Notes: a model not told the origin generated them from the sequence alone. Numbered from the stretch's first letter, positions 13,041-24,802 are shown. The stretch: DNA of 64,000 bases from Gerris lacustris (GCA_951217055.1 OX578277.1:100567511-100631510); one strand, 5' to 3'. A program made the numbers and translations.

Positions 13041-14504
13041 TGAGAAGTAGCTTGCATGTCAAAAGAGGGTACTCGCCAGTAACTGGCATACCAAGGAATT
13101 TTATAAAGTTTTTATCTGCTTGCTTGCCAGCTACAGGCATGCCATTTAACATATCCACGTGCAAGTAGCTGGCATGTTTTTGTTCAAGCTACAGGCTTTA
13201 AAGGTGTATACTCATATACAATCAAAGCTATCATAAAAATAATAAAACACAAGTAATTATAATCAAGATTTGTAAAAATGGCCTAAAATTTTATTTTGGA
13301 TAAAGCTACGTAGTTTCTAAAGCCTGTACACAGTTGGAAAAAGGCGTTTAAAATTATATTAATTGCGTGCAAATTTGTAAAATAAACATAAATAGTAAGA
13401 TTAAAAATGAAATGTCTCTTGAGAAATTTATTTTTGAAAAGACATTTGTTTGTTTTTTTTCCTCATCACCTCCACTTGTGCACCCATTCTACTAATGTGA
13501 AGATATAGAGTAAAAATAACAAAAATAAAATCACAACTTAACCCAAATCAATTCACTCTTATTACATTAAAATTGATTGTTCCTCAATGCCTTTTGAAAA
13601 AAAAAAAAAATTGCTGGATTTATTTCAAAAAGAACAATTAAAATATCATCTAACTAAAAAATAAGTTTCAAAATTAATATTTAAAAAAAAAAAAAAATAT
13701 ATGGCAAGATAATATTTAATACAAAACAAAGGATTAAGAATCATTTGTAATAGAATGATAAAATAGTATTATCAATATTTAGACGCTAATATGAAAGCAT
13801 ATTCCCAAACATCATTAATATACAGTTTGCGTTAAATTTCAACACTTTGTTCATTCAGTTTTTTGGCATCATTAGGTAACCATATATTAATTTATATAAA
13901 GTCTGTCTTTTTAAGAATTTGTCGCTTTATTGTAAGAGAAGTCGTTTGCATAGAAGATAGAATATTTTATAATTTAAAACACAGAATAGAAACTATTCTG
14001 AAATAATACATTTTTATACGAAATCTTTTTAAAATTGCTACTTCTTCTGGTAGTAACCACTTCACAGTGGTTGTAGGGAATTACACTCATTACGATACCA
14101 AATGCTGAAGCATTACTGATCCCCTTATAAAATAGTTTAACAAAGGGGGAAAAATTTTAAAAATATGTTATATGGTTATCTATAAAACTACTTTAATATT
14201 AGGTCTAAAAAAAAAAAAAAAAAAAAGATACCTATGAAACAATTATTGGCAAAACACTTTAGTCCTCTTTAAGGCCATTGGCAGTGCCAAAATAAGGATA
14301 AAACTAAAATTACATCACCAGAAGAAGAAATATCAACAATTTCCAAGTCTAATAAAATATGTATTTAATTTAAGTTGAAACATTTTAAAGGACAAGTATT
14401 ATTTTATGTGTTTGATTGTTTAACAATATTTTTAAACTCACTCGGGACTGATTAAAGTAGGGTTTTTTTTTTATTATTATCTATAAATAAGAAATTGTTT
14501 TAAA

Positions 14505-14775
14505 GCTTCTTTCAGCTTTTGCAAAATCTTCATCAGTGAACGGAGTTAAACATATGAAGAAAAAGAAGTTAAAACATATGAATTTTTTTGAAAACTTCTT
14601 TTGACCTTTACAAAACCTTCATCGGTGCTAAAAGAGGATGAAGTTAAAAATGATACATTTTTTAAAAGCTTCTTTTAGCCTTTACCTTCATTAGTGCCAA
14701 TTTTTCAAAAGCTTCTTTTAGCCTTTAAAAATCCTTCATCAGTGCTAAAAGAGGATAATGCTACAGAAGTTAAAA
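14505..14775. repeat. Degenerate tandem repeat, about four units
   Basis: Recurring AAAGCTTCTTTTAGCCTTT, then CCTTCATCAGTGCTAAAAGA, then GGATGAAGTTAAAA. Units differ in length and sequence. Confidence 0.65.
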
Positions 14776-15159
14776 CTTACAAAAGTATTAATATCATTAA
14801 TTAGTTAGACATTTTTTTTTTTTTTTTTTTTTTTTTAGATTAATAATTATTCGTAGATCATTTTCACATGGTTATAATAGATGATAGTGTTAGTTTTGTC
14901 ATTCGAGTTTATAAAAGCAAATAGCACCTGAACCTAGACTTACAATATATGTAATTTATTATTTCCTTTTTTTGACCTCCCTTTAAGTTTAATGTGAAAA
15001 AAGCTCATTTGTGTTTTGTGTATATGATAAAAATTGCGCAAATAAATAAAACTGAGTGTGATTTTGACAGAAATTAAGTTTACTCTACAATATTTTTTGG
15101 TTAAAGTAATTAGCACAAAGTAATCTAAGTTCTTTAACAGTAACTAATATGTTTTTAAG

Positions 15160-15212
<53 letters not shown>

Positions 15213-16033
15213 ATTAAACTTTAAACAATCAAAGAATAAGCCAAATAAAAATAATTTTAAGGTGGGATAGAAAACTGTGAAATACCTATATAAAAATTAA
15301 AGGAATAACATAAACTCTTTCTACGCTAAAAATACTTACGAAGAAAGACAGCTTATGTTCTCCCTTTAAGATGATTTCTATAGACGCCCACATTTAACAT
15401 AATATATAAAAATAATTTCTAAAAATACTAAGAATAAATTCTTAAGATACTCAGCTCCATAAAAATAAATATAGTCTGAAGATATTAAACATTAATAAAT
15501 AAATATTAATAATTATAATGGAAAAACTTCAAAAAGGCTAAAGAAATACAGCATCTCTATATATCTACGCATATCTTACGCTCCTGTTGAGAGTTAATTC
15601 ATATAGAAAAATAATTTAATTTATCAAAGCAAGAATAATTTATAGAAACGCAAACTCTAAGACAGACTTTATACTTTATATTTTATAGTTTTTTTCTGAA
15701 ACGAACAAATGAAGAAAATATTTAAAAGCATTTTTGGTTTTATATCAATGGAGTTTCAAAAAAATAAATACTTTTTTCATTTAACATAACATTTTTTTTT
15801 TATAAAAAGCGGAATTTACAGTGAGAGGCGGGAGAACATGTAAAGCATTTGTACATTGTAGTGTAATAAAATAAAATGTAATTTATTAACAAATAATAAT
15901 AATAAAAATAAATTAATATATATATTGCTCCTGATTTTATACTTTGTTTAAATCAATAAAAATATATTTATTACATTTTTTTTTTAAAAAAAAAACAGTA
16001 CCTTAAATAAATTTGTCATTACTTTAAATGACA

Positions 16034-16039
16034 TTTATT
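16034..16039 (-). terminator. Candidate poly(A) signal of Galpha12/13
   Basis: AATAAA on the minus strand, 100 nt past the stop codon. In DNA this AT-rich the hexamer is common, so the assignment rests on position only. Confidence 0.35.
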
Positions 16040-16138
16040 GTACCTAAACGATACTGGAATATATTAATTGTTTTATATATATATAAACTGTTATACAGTT
16101 GGTACCACTTGGTTTGACCGATGGGCGGAAGATTGATG

Positions 16139-16277
16139 CTACTGAAGCATGAGAGATTCCAAATTTCTATGTAGAATGGTATCCTTAACTGCGTTGAAGA
16201 CCACTTTGATGTTTTCAGTATCCACAGCTGTCGTGAAATGATGAAATATTGGCTTACGTGGATCTCTCCTAGCACCT
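16139..16277 (-). CDS. cta: Galpha12/13 exon 4 (residues 324-368) and stop
   Basis: The last coding exon starts after TTTTCAG at 16278 and encodes [10 protein letters not shown], then [13 protein letters not shown] (the TTA element contacts guanine), the alpha5 helix, and the C-terminal LMLQ that contacts the receptor. The stop TAG is at 16141-16139. LMLQ is the diagnostic ending of Galpha12/13; Gi/o, Gs and Gq classes end differently. No cysteine is present at position -4, so this is not a pertussis-toxin-sensitive class. Confidence 0.95.
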
Positions 16278-16511
16278 CTGAAAAGTAACAAAATATTCCA
16301 ATTAATAAAAATGTTATAGAAAAAATCTTCATTAGAACTAATATCAAAAACCTATAGTGAAAGAAGATGAGTAATAAGTATTGACATATTCTAGGGATTC
16401 TGAAAGAAACAATACGAAATTACAATTAAAATTGTTATTGTTGTGTAATTTTGGAGGTGTTCAATATCCCTATTAGTTCAGGAGATAGTGTGCAAAAAAG
16501 TGTCTGAACAT

Positions 16512-17235
16512 TAGGGTGGGCCGAAAAAAAATTAATTTTGAATTTGAAAAAGTCCAACCTTGTAAAATTTGTGTATGCATTAGAAACTATCATACGTAAA
16601 ATTTTGGCCCGATCGAATGACACTTAGGTGGTGCACTATCGCTTCAAAGCTTTAAAAAACACTTTTTAAGAAATTTTTGATATTTTAATTTTTTTTAAAT
16701 ATTTTAGTTATTTTTATTCACTTATTAGCACCTATTTGCTCTTTGCTGGCATATTATCTGATTGCAGGAAGAAAAAAAAATTAAAACAAGTTAATTATAG
16801 ATTGAGATAAGTCGGTACATACATAATACATATGAGTACCATTGAATTATTCCAAGGTATTATTAGAACTTGCATAACACTAATTTCTCTATTATCTTTG
16901 GAATAACTCAATGGTACACATATGTATGAACCAACTTATCTCAATCTATAATTAACTTGTTTTAATTTTTTTTCTTCCTGCAATCAAATAATATGCCATC
17001 AAAGAGCAAATAGATGCTAATAAGTGAACAAAAATAACTAAAATATTTTTAAAAATTTAAAATATCAAATATTTCTTAACATTTTTTTATTAAAAGCTTT
17101 GAAGCGATAGTGCACCACCTAAGTGTCATTCGATCGGGCCAAAATTTTACGTATGATAGTTCCTAATGCATACACAAGTTTTACGAGGTTGGACTTTTTT
17201 AAATTCAAAATTAATTTTTTTTTCAGCCCACCCTA
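16512..17235. mobile_element. 724-bp foldback element in Galpha intron 3
   Basis: The whole element is an inverted repeat: TAGGGTGGGC at the left is matched by GCCCACCCTA at the right, and the arms stay complementary for roughly 350 bp each to a short centre near 16870. It is bounded by the exact 8-bp duplication CTGAACAT (16504-16511, 17236-17243), as made by hAT-type and some other transposases. No coding sequence. Transcribed as part of intron 3, it could form a long duplex. Confidence 0.85.
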
Positions 17236-17341
17236 CTGAACATCAAGCTAGAATTCTGTGTACAAGTTAATTTTTTAGTGCCTTTTAAGAATATGAGGTC
17301 GGCTAAGTTCGTCTGTGGGACATAGCTTGGCAATAAGCATT

Positions 17342-17385
<44 letters not shown>
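17342..17385. repeat. Poly(A) run in intron 3
   Basis: About 44 adenines; no retroposon body could be tied to it. Confidence 0.9.
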
Positions 17386-17386
<1 letters not shown>

Positions 17387-17438
17387 AACGGTGGAGAGCG
17401 GCATGTCCTGCTTATTTGGTGAACAGTATGATTTTCAC

Positions 17439-17599
17439 GATCCTGAGTACAAAATTAGTTAGTAGACCGAAAATCAAGTTGATGTTAGCTTGTCCCTTGA
17501 TAGGTTAGTTATTCAAATATTACTCCAAATCAATGTGGTTACTTAAAAAGTGATAAAGTACTTCATTTTCGGTCTACTAATAATTTTGTACTCAGGATC
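17439..17599. repeat. Inverted repeat, about 36-bp arms
   Basis: GATCCTGAGTACAAAATTA at the left arm (17439-17474) and its complement at 17565-17599, with about 90 bp between. Likely a relic of a small foldback element. Confidence 0.75.
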
Positions 17600-17845
17600 A
17601 TGGAAATTGAAAATGAACTTGATGTTAGTCAAGATAAATTTTTGCACGTTATCTCCTGGACTATCAGTTTTTACATAAATTCATAATTTACTATTTATAA
17701 AGCAATAATTTAAGAACAAACAAATTCTTAAAAGAACAATAATTATTCTTACTATTTTTTTTACACATTAGTACCGATTCTCTAATATTTTTGGGTACTA
17801 TTGTCGTGGAAACTATATTTTGGCAAGGAATTATTATTATTTTAA

Positions 17846-18583
17846 TTGAAGCGAGCGTTAGCGAGCTTCTTACATTCAACAAACTATGCATCTTGTCTGT
17901 CTGTCTGTCTGTCAGTCTGTCTGTCAATAACGTTTACGCTTGTGACGATAACTAGAGTAAAAGTTTACCGATTTAGTTGAAATTTGGTATACATGATCCT
18001 CTTACTAATACTCAGGCTAAGTTCGTTGGACAGCCTGATCTGTCCAAGAGTTCGCGCGCAACGCTCGCATAATCGAGAGGTTCAAAAATTAAATTGGAAT
18101 TTCAGGACGGGAAAAGATTCTATCATCATCAATTCGATGAGACGAACATTTTTTAGTAAAACCAACAGCGACACCGCTATGAATTAATAAAGATCGCTAA
18201 AACTATTAAAGCAGACCTAAACGTGTAGAATAGAGAAAACAACCATTTTACCGATATCTTACGTTCTAACGTAACGATTTTAATAAAACTTCATATACAC
18301 CATCTAATGGACAATTGAAACAGGCATGCAACATTTCAATTTGATACATGCAGTAGTTTTTTTGTAGCAAAGAGATACATTTTATAATAATTGAAAAGAA
18401 GATGTGTGGTTAGAGGAATAGTAAGGATGCGGGGTGGTTCCCTTACTACTAGCCGCTGTACTACTACTATGTATACCCATTATCTATCAACTCATCATGA
18501 TTCATGATCATCTATTATTTCAATATTCAATACATATTTATTACTATTCACTCGCTTCAATGATAGAGCCACGCGATGCCTAG
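17846..18583 (+). mobile_element. Helentron-like repeat with CTAG end, copy 1
   Basis: Starts TTGAAGCGAG, followed by a GTCT microsatellite (17893-17925). The matching arm CTCGCTTCAA (18551-18560) is followed by TGATAGAGCCACGCGATGCC and TAG, so the element ends CTAG with T after it. The two other copies (33451-34489; 59641-60352 on minus) have the same end and the same T. That is the 3' signature of Helitron-class elements (CTRR before T). No Rep/helicase coding seen. Confidence 0.7.
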
Positions 18584-18656
18584 TATAAAATTTTTAATTA
18601 CTTAGTCTAACATTTTTATTTTAATAAATTACATAATATATTTATTTCTTTAACTA

Positions 18657-19017
18657 CATAGTGGAACCTCGTTAATTCGAACCTTGATATCTCGTAATTC
18701 TCGATAATTAAACTCCATATATTAAAGGTTTAAACAAATACCACATCATAATAAATAAGTAAACATATTGTACATAAATATACATATTGTATTTATTTAT
18801 TTATTTCTATTTAAAACTCTTATATCAGCACATGCTGTGGAAAGAATTCTTAATAAGTCAAAGTAATTTCCGTTTCCCTTTTTTTCAAGTGCAAGGGAAT
18901 ATTATTAGCAATTCAATTAGAGATTGCTAATAATCTAAAATTGAAAAAATCTCAAAAAGTACATTGAAGCAAAAACATATTCCCTTAAATTTGGAGTTAT
19001 TGAGAGGTTCTCCCCTG
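18657..19017. mobile_element. Pogo/Tigger-like MITE in intron 3
   Basis: Ends CATAGTGGAACCTCGTTAAT and complement of CAGGGGAGAACCTCTC, flanked by TA. It shares inner motifs (TTTCCCTT..., CTAATAATCTAAA, TTCCCTTAAATTT) with 4978-5152. Confidence 0.6.
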
Positions 19018-19169
19018 TATATATTAGAAGCTATTCTTAGTTACAGTGCCTAGAGCTATATCCAAAGGCCATATATTTATCAACATTTATAATTAATAAT
19101 GTTTTACTATCACTCCTCAAGTTTATTTTTGTTGCTTCAACTTAATTATTATTTCATATATTACGATTT

Positions 19170-19417
19170 TAGTAGTATTCATACTACGGAAAGATTAAGT
19201 TTTAATTTAAATCAAATTATAATTATTATTAACTACGGGAAACAGACAGAGAAAAATACACTCCAGCGCTGGGATTTGAACCACAGGCCTCTATATTTCT
19301 GGTATAGCGCTCTACCATATAGATATAGAGGCCTGTGGTTCAAATCCCAGCGCTGGAGTGTATTTTTCTCTGCCTGTTTCCCGTAGTTAATAATAATTAT
19401 AATTTGATTTAAATTAA
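19170..19417. mobile_element. tRNA-like SINE with palindromic duplication
   Basis: A 95-bp arm (19202-19296) is repeated inverted at 19323-19417 with one mismatch, around a 26-bp spacer. Each arm contains a B-box (GGTTCAAATCC) and the spacer contains a tRNA A-box-like GGTAGAGCGCTATACC in mirrored form. The same leader (TAGTATTCATACTAC, AAAGATTAA) and CCCGTAGTTA trailer occur in the simple copy at 40537-40720. It lies in Galpha intron 3. Confidence 0.8.
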
Positions 19418-19489
19418 TTATTATTATTATTTATTTTTCAGATAAAACATAAATTCGTAATAACTCAGTTGAGCAGAGATAAGAATTAC

Positions 19490-19708
19490 CTGAAGTAGTC
19501 TAATATGAAGGTCTGGACATCATCGAGCCTCTTCTCGTCTCCCTTGAAGTCAGGGAAGAACCACCGGACTGAGGTCTCTCCACTCTTTAACTTCTCCGCA
19601 AGGAGATCAGTCTTATTCAGAAACAGGATGATGGAAATACCACGGAAAAAAAGATTGTTTACTATCGTATCGAATATATTCTTAGACTCTTCAAGCCTAT
19701 TAGTTTTC
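19490..19708 (-). CDS. cta: Galpha12/13 exon 3 (residues 251-322, parts of 250 and 323)
   Basis: The exon encodes KTNRLEESKNIFDTIVNN, then the hydrophobic strand IILFL leading into NKTD (281-284), which reads the guanine base, and the helix before the final exon. Acceptor TAACAG|GAAAAC at 19709/19708 follows a good pyrimidine run; donor CTTCAG|GTAATT is at 19490/19489. The segment after NKTDLL (AEKLKSGETSVRWFFPDF) is where Galpha subclasses vary, and it aligns in position with the 12/13 class. The exon is 219 nt and keeps frame on both sides. Confidence 0.95.
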
Positions 19709-20039
19709 CTGTTAGAAAAAAATAAAAATAAATAATTAGACAAAATATCCACACAATAACCATCCATCAAAGGTATGAATGAATTAAAAAATCATGAACA
19801 GTAGCAGACAATTCAAAAAACACTTTTAAGGAAGAAATGCGTAGGGAGTTATTAACAAGACTTTTGCTCAACTAGTTATACTAATATTACAATTAGTATT
19901 TACTTTGAGTGACGGGAAAAATGATGGGAGGGCCAATCAGAGCTTAGGTTCCCCCTTGATTGTTCCACATTGTCAGAATAAACACTAATTTTAATATTAG
20001 TATTGAACGAGGGAGGGGCCTCAGAAGCTCATATAGGAG

Positions 20040-20215
20040 AGTAGTTGGTCTCTAGTAATTAAGTTAATCATCATCGGGTGCAGATGCAACTTGGATGGGT
20101 GATCCCAGATCTGAGTTCAATTCCCGGACCACGCTCCCCTCGGTGTTCACCGAGTATCTCCATATAAATGGGTAGATGCTAATGTGAAGTGGCAACTAAC
20201 TGGGTGCAAAATTCA
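20040..20215 (+). mobile_element. Possible SINE fragment with B-box-like motif
   Basis: ACTTGGATGGGTGATCCC resembles the box C part of 5S rRNA, and GAGTTCAATTCCCGG resembles a Pol III B-box. The body then runs CTCCCCTCGGTGTTCACCGAG (a small hairpin). Only one copy is in the window, so its edges are not defined. Confidence 0.4.
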
Positions 20216-20250
20216 ATTTTAGGGTTTGGCTCCATCAGTTGTGATGGAGC

Positions 20251-20770
20251 CAGGGCCATTTTCAATAATAGGCAAGATTAGGCGACCGCCTAGGGCAGCA
20301 AAAGGAAGGAGGGAAAAATTAATTTTTAATCAAACAACAAAAAAATTAAGCAAATTAGGAGAGAGAGAAAAAACAACAAAAAACATTAAATTGTTTTTAA
20401 AAGCATAACGAACAATTACTTAATATGTGTGTATTTTGACTAAATAAACTCAAGTGGAGACGAATTAACAACTCTTGGTTGAAAATGGGCCAAAACAAGT
20501 AAGATGGTGAGATGGGCCAAAACTCAAATTAATAGACACCTTTCTGCGTAGTTCCATGAGCCAATATAGACTCATGGGACTAGCCACCATTTTTTTTAGA
20601 AAAAGACATTACTTACCACCTGGGCATTAGAGATCTTATTAAAGACGAATATATAAATGATAAATTAATTTCTTCAAGCCTGGATGACATAGGGAGAAGG
20701 TGATGGTAGTAAAAGGGGGGGGGGGGATTTTTAATTCTCACCAAAGGCGGCAAACCTAGAAGCGGCCCTG
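20251..20770. mobile_element. hAT MITE (8-bp TSD GATGGAGC)
   Basis: Inverted ends CAGGGCCATTTTC and its partner CAGGGCCGCTTC (at 20770, reversed), with exact duplications GATGGAGC at 20243-20250 and 20771-20778. These are hAT hallmarks. Second inverted block GGCGACCGCCTAGG / CAAAGGCGGCAAACCTAG inside. A G-run lies at about 20716. No transposase. Located in Galpha intron 2. Confidence 0.85.
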
Positions 20771-21229
20771 GATGGAGCGTCTCTAACCCCGTGCTACCTA
20801 GTACACTATACAGTTGTATAAGACTTTTAGCAGGTTTAGGTCCTATGCGAGTTCTTGCACCATGGAATTAGTAAGTTAATTAGTACCAGGGAGACTATAA
20901 ACTAGTATACATGTCAGCCAGCTAGATTTAAGTATAGAATGCATTTAATAAAAAAAAATTGGCAGTCAGCATTCAGAGCTTGGCATCTTTGTCCAAATCA
21001 TAGCAAATTCATAACTAACTGTTTCTGTTTAAACCACTAAAAAGCATAAGAAGGGCAAGATTTGGTTCAGGCATATAGTGGACTTATTTATAATAAATTA
21101 TTAAATGTTGTTCATCCACTTTAATTCATATGCTCTCTACTTTATTTCTTTACAAGATATAAGAAAGATATTCAATTTCAATATGAAAATCCCAGATTAA
21201 ATTATAAATCAAGGAATTTCAACAATTTA

Positions 21230-21625
21230 CAGTAGACTCCTGAAAATCCGTCACCTACGGGACCGGAGCATGGTCGGAAAACAAAAAAGTTCGGGTAATC
21301 TGAGAATCAAAGAAAAGCTAATTCTACAGTAATGTACACACAATCTGTTTTTGTTTTAGTTGAGCCGCAACATTAACTATAAGCATAGCGCAAAACTCTG
21401 GATTGTAAATATAGAATGACACCGATGATAATAAGAAACGAAGTGTAGCGATCAGTACGATAACAAAGAACCAACTGGTTGCTTTTATTGTTTTATACTC
21501 AATATTTTGAAAAGGATGAAATTTGGTTGTGTCAGATTAAACTTCTTCTTTTTAACCCAGGGGTGTCAAGGTCAGATATACTGAGGAGTCAGATATCCAG
21601 AGGTAGGATATGAGGGGTTCTAATG
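21230..21625. mobile_element. Pogo/Tigger-like MITE in intron 2
   Basis: Left end CAGTAGACTCCTGAAAATCC, then ACGGGACCGGAGCATGGTCG; right end is the complement of CATTAGAACCCCTCATATCC; TA on both sides. The left-end wording is typical of insect Tigger/pogo relics. It ends about 75 bp from exon 2. Confidence 0.6.
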
Positions 21626-21700
21626 TACTTAGAGTAAGCAATTTTTATATAACTGATAGCAAAATGTGTGTAAGATAATTGTTGATAAAAAAAATCAAAC

Positions 21701-21918
21701 CTGTCTTCCACGAGGACTTGGTCAAACTCTGACGAAGAAACAAGGAATATAATGGACGTAACCGAGTCGAAACACTGAAACCACTTCTGCCTCTGTGACC
21801 TTTGGCCTCCAACATCCACGAACGTGAAGGGGATGTTGTTGATAGGTATCGTGAATTCCGTGATGCCTTTTGTGGCTTTCCTTGCTAGCAATATATCCTT
21901 ATGTGTCGGCATAAAATC
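21701..21918 (-). CDS. cta: Galpha12/13 exon 2 (residues 178-249, part of 250)
   Basis: The exon carries linker 2 and switch I with LLARKATKG, where Arg190 is the transition-state arginine and Thr193 the magnesium ligand. It continues through strands beta2-beta3 and switch II with DVGGQ (212-216), ending in the [12 protein letters not shown] segment. Acceptor is TTTTAG|GAT at 21919/21918 (phase 0); donor is GACAG|GTTTGA at 21701/21700 (phase 2). The junction codon with exon 3 makes Arg250. A methionine at residue 180 is internal and not a start, because Asp-Phe precede it in frame and fit the family (DY/DF before the proline). A pogo-like MITE lies only about 75 bp downstream, in intron 2. 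Confidence 0.95.
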
Positions 21919-22020
21919 CTAAAACATAAATAGAATAGGTAAAAGTTTACAAAATATAATCAAATTATAATTAAAGGTAAAATAAAAAGTCTCTCCACTA
22001 AAAAATATGTATATACAATT

Positions 22021-22126
22021 AAAGCAGCTTTCCGCCTCTATAAGGCTATCATCAGCGCTTGAACAAACACTGTCTAAATGTTTCTTCAGGCACTGATGAT
22101 GGCTTTATAGAGGCCAAAAGCTGTTT
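22021..22126. repeat. Inverted repeat, about 38-bp arms
   Basis: AGCTTTCCGCCTCTATAAGG at the left pairs with GCTTTATAGAGGCCAAAAGC at the right across a 28-bp centre; ATCATCAG / CTGATGAT extend the stem. Confidence 0.7.
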
Positions 22127-22132
22127 TGATTA

Positions 22133-22404
22133 CAGTCTTCGCACAACTAGAGTCGACGCGTTGACAGCGCGGGAAAAACTAGCAAAAGGGGGGACGAGCC
22201 AATGAGAGCTTGAGATTTTCCCGGACAAAAGGTCGGGCCAACTAGGCAAAGATAAATGTCTAGTGGAGGGGGGAGAGGCCCTCTGGATAACAGTATAAGA
22301 AGGCTTCGTAGTGGCTTTATTTTTTCCCCCAGAGAGGTTGGCCAATCTGTGTGTCACTCAATTTCCCGCGCTGTCAACGCGTCATTCTAGTTGTGCGAAG
22401 ACTG
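22133..22404. mobile_element. Tc1/mariner-type MITE with 40-bp TIRs
   Basis: Ends CAGTCTTCGCACAACTAGA and exact complement, continuing through ACGCGTTGACAGCGCGGGAA with a small gap; TA flanks. 272 bp, GC-richer than its surroundings, no coding sequence. Confidence 0.8.
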
Positions 22405-22555
22405 TATATATACATAATTTTCACTGTGACCTTCACTAACACTCCATATCCTATCAACTTAGAATTGATCCAAATTTGTATCAGTTGATTTTTATTATTT
22501 ACATAACATATGTATTTAGCAAAAGGCCCAATTTCAGCCACTGCTATGGCACTCA

Positions 22556-23481
22556 TTAGACCTATTAACCCATTCATCGCATCTTCCAATTCAGGAACAT
22601 ACATCTATGGTAGGTTTAACCCTGGAATGCTAATGGTAATTGGATGGCTGGTATTACTAAACCTTCGTCGATTCGACTAACATGTGCAGAAAATACATTT
22701 TTGGGGTTGAAACTACACTTTTATAAAGAGAAAACTATTAAGAACTCATTGAATCTTTTAGTGAGATAAAGAAAGATTTGATGACAAATAAGTTAGTAGG
22801 AAAATCAGAATAATCAGAAATTGAGTGAACATTAATGCACCAGGTCCCATGCCCCAGGCCAAAGGCCCTAGGCCCTTTGCTAAATGCTCCAGGCCCCAAG
22901 TTACCGGTCACTGGTCTCTGGCTCAAGGCCAATTACCCTAGGCCCATTACCCCTTACCCCTAGGCCCATTACCCCTTACCCCTAGGCCTATTGCCACTTA
23001 CCCCAGGCCCATTGTCCCAGGCTGTAGGCTCATTCAACGACCAATTAATTCCATACGTTTATTACTAAACGTTAGTCAAATTGACTAAGTAGCTTTGACA
23101 GGAATTTTCCAGAAAACTGTGTATGCACAAAAGGACTTCTACCACTACACTAGCAGGTGTGTTATTAACCAGTACAAGACCTGCAGAAGGATGGGGTACC
23201 CATCACCATCGCATACGAGCGTAAAAGATTAAGGTTCAAACTGTGATTGTCGATTTGACTACCATTAGTATTCCAGGGTTTAAAAAAACCAAATTAGCTT
23301 ACACGATTTCGGGCCTGGCGGAGCCTTGTGAGAGGGTTCTTTTGTAAACATAAGGTAAGAGTGGCGGGTTGCCAGAAGGGAGTGCTTAGATCCACTAGCT
23401 AGGGATCTAACCGCCACCAGCCTTAACACGTTATAGAACCACAGTGGCTCCAAACGTGTTCAATGGATTAATAGGTCTAAA
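22556..23481. mobile_element. Outer element around the piggyBac-like copy
   Basis: TTAGACCTATTAACCCATT at the left and its complement at 23463-23481 are inverted ends. The piggyBac-like copy at 22620-23278 is inserted within, leaving about 265 bp of host element, including a GC-richer part (23310-23430). Family unknown. Confidence 0.5.
22620..23278. mobile_element. PiggyBac-like MITE, uninterrupted copy
   Basis: Ends CCCTGGAATGCTAATGG and its complement; TTAA on the left (22616-22619) and TTTA, a one-base decay, on the right. The core has several CCTAGGCCCATTACCCC-type short repeats. No transposase. It serves as the reference for the broken copy at 481-2078. Confidence 0.72.
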
Positions 23482-24156
23482 GTTCTGCTCAATAATAAAA
23501 ATATGTCTGTGTATAGACTTTTTGTACTTCTAAACACTACTAAAAAATAAAATTCAAATAAATAAGTTGAGAATAAAAATTTGGTTCAGCATAAGATTCA
23601 TAAAAAGAATATCTTCACACAAAAAAGTTTCCACTCATAAAAAGTCTACTTGATAAATACTAAACAAATACACTTATTTAATTTTTAACTTTAAAACAAC
23701 AGCTGTTTGTAACCCTTTTTATGAATGCTAGTGCCACACCTGCACTAGTTAGTGACCTTGAGAGTAAGACTAAACAAATTTTGATGGGATTTCTATTCAT
23801 TCAGCTTTTTTTTTTTTAGATATAGAAAATTATTTCTACATAATAAGATATTAAATTATATTTTGGCTTTTTTTTAACTTAAATAATATTACAAATTAAT
23901 TGAAAAATAGTTACATTAGGCAAATGGAAAAAGAATATGAAATGTGTATATTGTACAAACATAACTTCTGTACATCATTTGTCATCTACTTCATATAAGA
24001 TGAGTAATATGGAATCTCAATGAAACAAATGAAATGAATAATCAACAAGACAACTGACTATTTATAAAAATTATTTTTGACAACATTGACAAATGGGTTT
24101 GATAACATAATAGCCACCGCTATCAGGTTTTAATGTAATTTTAATAACTACTTATT

Positions 24157-24193
<37 letters not shown>

Positions 24194-24619
24194 TTAGAAC
24201 TATCCTTTATCATATGGAAGCTTCACAAACAAAAGAAAAGAACAAAAATTAAATATTATTAAAAATAGGTTATAAAAACATACAAATGTGTTAATTACAG
24301 GAAACCCGCTATCAATAACTTATCACTTCTCCTTTCTTTTAACCTGAATTTTTAATGAACTGATGCTATAAAATGGTTGACACACCATAATCCTTTAGTC
24401 ACATTATATATGAATACATTTAAAAATATCTACAAAGGTCGCACAAAAAAAGATTAATTCCGCACTGAAGGAAGCCAGATAGTTCATAAATAATTAAAAC
24501 GACAAATATGCAGCAAAATAAAAAAATATAAATTTATAAAATGAATAAAACTATTCATCCATCTGCCAAAACTAAATTCATTAGTCTCCAACAATTCAGC
24601 CTCCTTTTAATAAACCTCC
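23482..24619. other. Galpha intron 1, no feature seen
   Basis: AT-rich sequence with a 32-bp poly(T) at about 24159 and no recognisable repeat family or exon. Confidence 0.6.
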
Positions 24620-24802
24620 TAAACTAAAAGTTGTGACTACTAAACTAAGAGTGTTTATATAGTTATAAACTAAAAGTTGTGACTACTAAACTAAGAGTTT
24701 TTATATAGTACTAAAGTAAAAGTTGTGACTACTAAACTAAGAGTTTTTATATAGTACTAAACAGAAAGTTGTGACTACTAAACTAAGAGTTTTTATATAG
24801 AT
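24620..24802 (+). repeat. 46-bp tandem array, left part
   Basis: About four units of a 46-bp repeat containing ACTAAACTAAGAGTTTTTAT and AGTACTAAAGTAAAAGTTGT. The array continues after the LINE at 27800. Confidence 0.9.

Larger units (their letters stand above)
11431..16033. other. Downstream of Galpha12/13, AT-rich, repeats only
   Basis: No exon seen. Contents are homopolymer runs (poly-A 12209-12242, 15161-15212; poly-T 14812-14836), two tandem 43-bp hairpin units near 12941 and degenerate tandem repeats near 14505-14775, listed separately. Confidence 0.65.

Noticed and set aside
16024..16347. Minus-strand open frame reading through Galpha exon 4 in another frame
   Set aside because: It is a shadow; the exon reads as the Galpha C-terminus in a different frame with correct splice sites.
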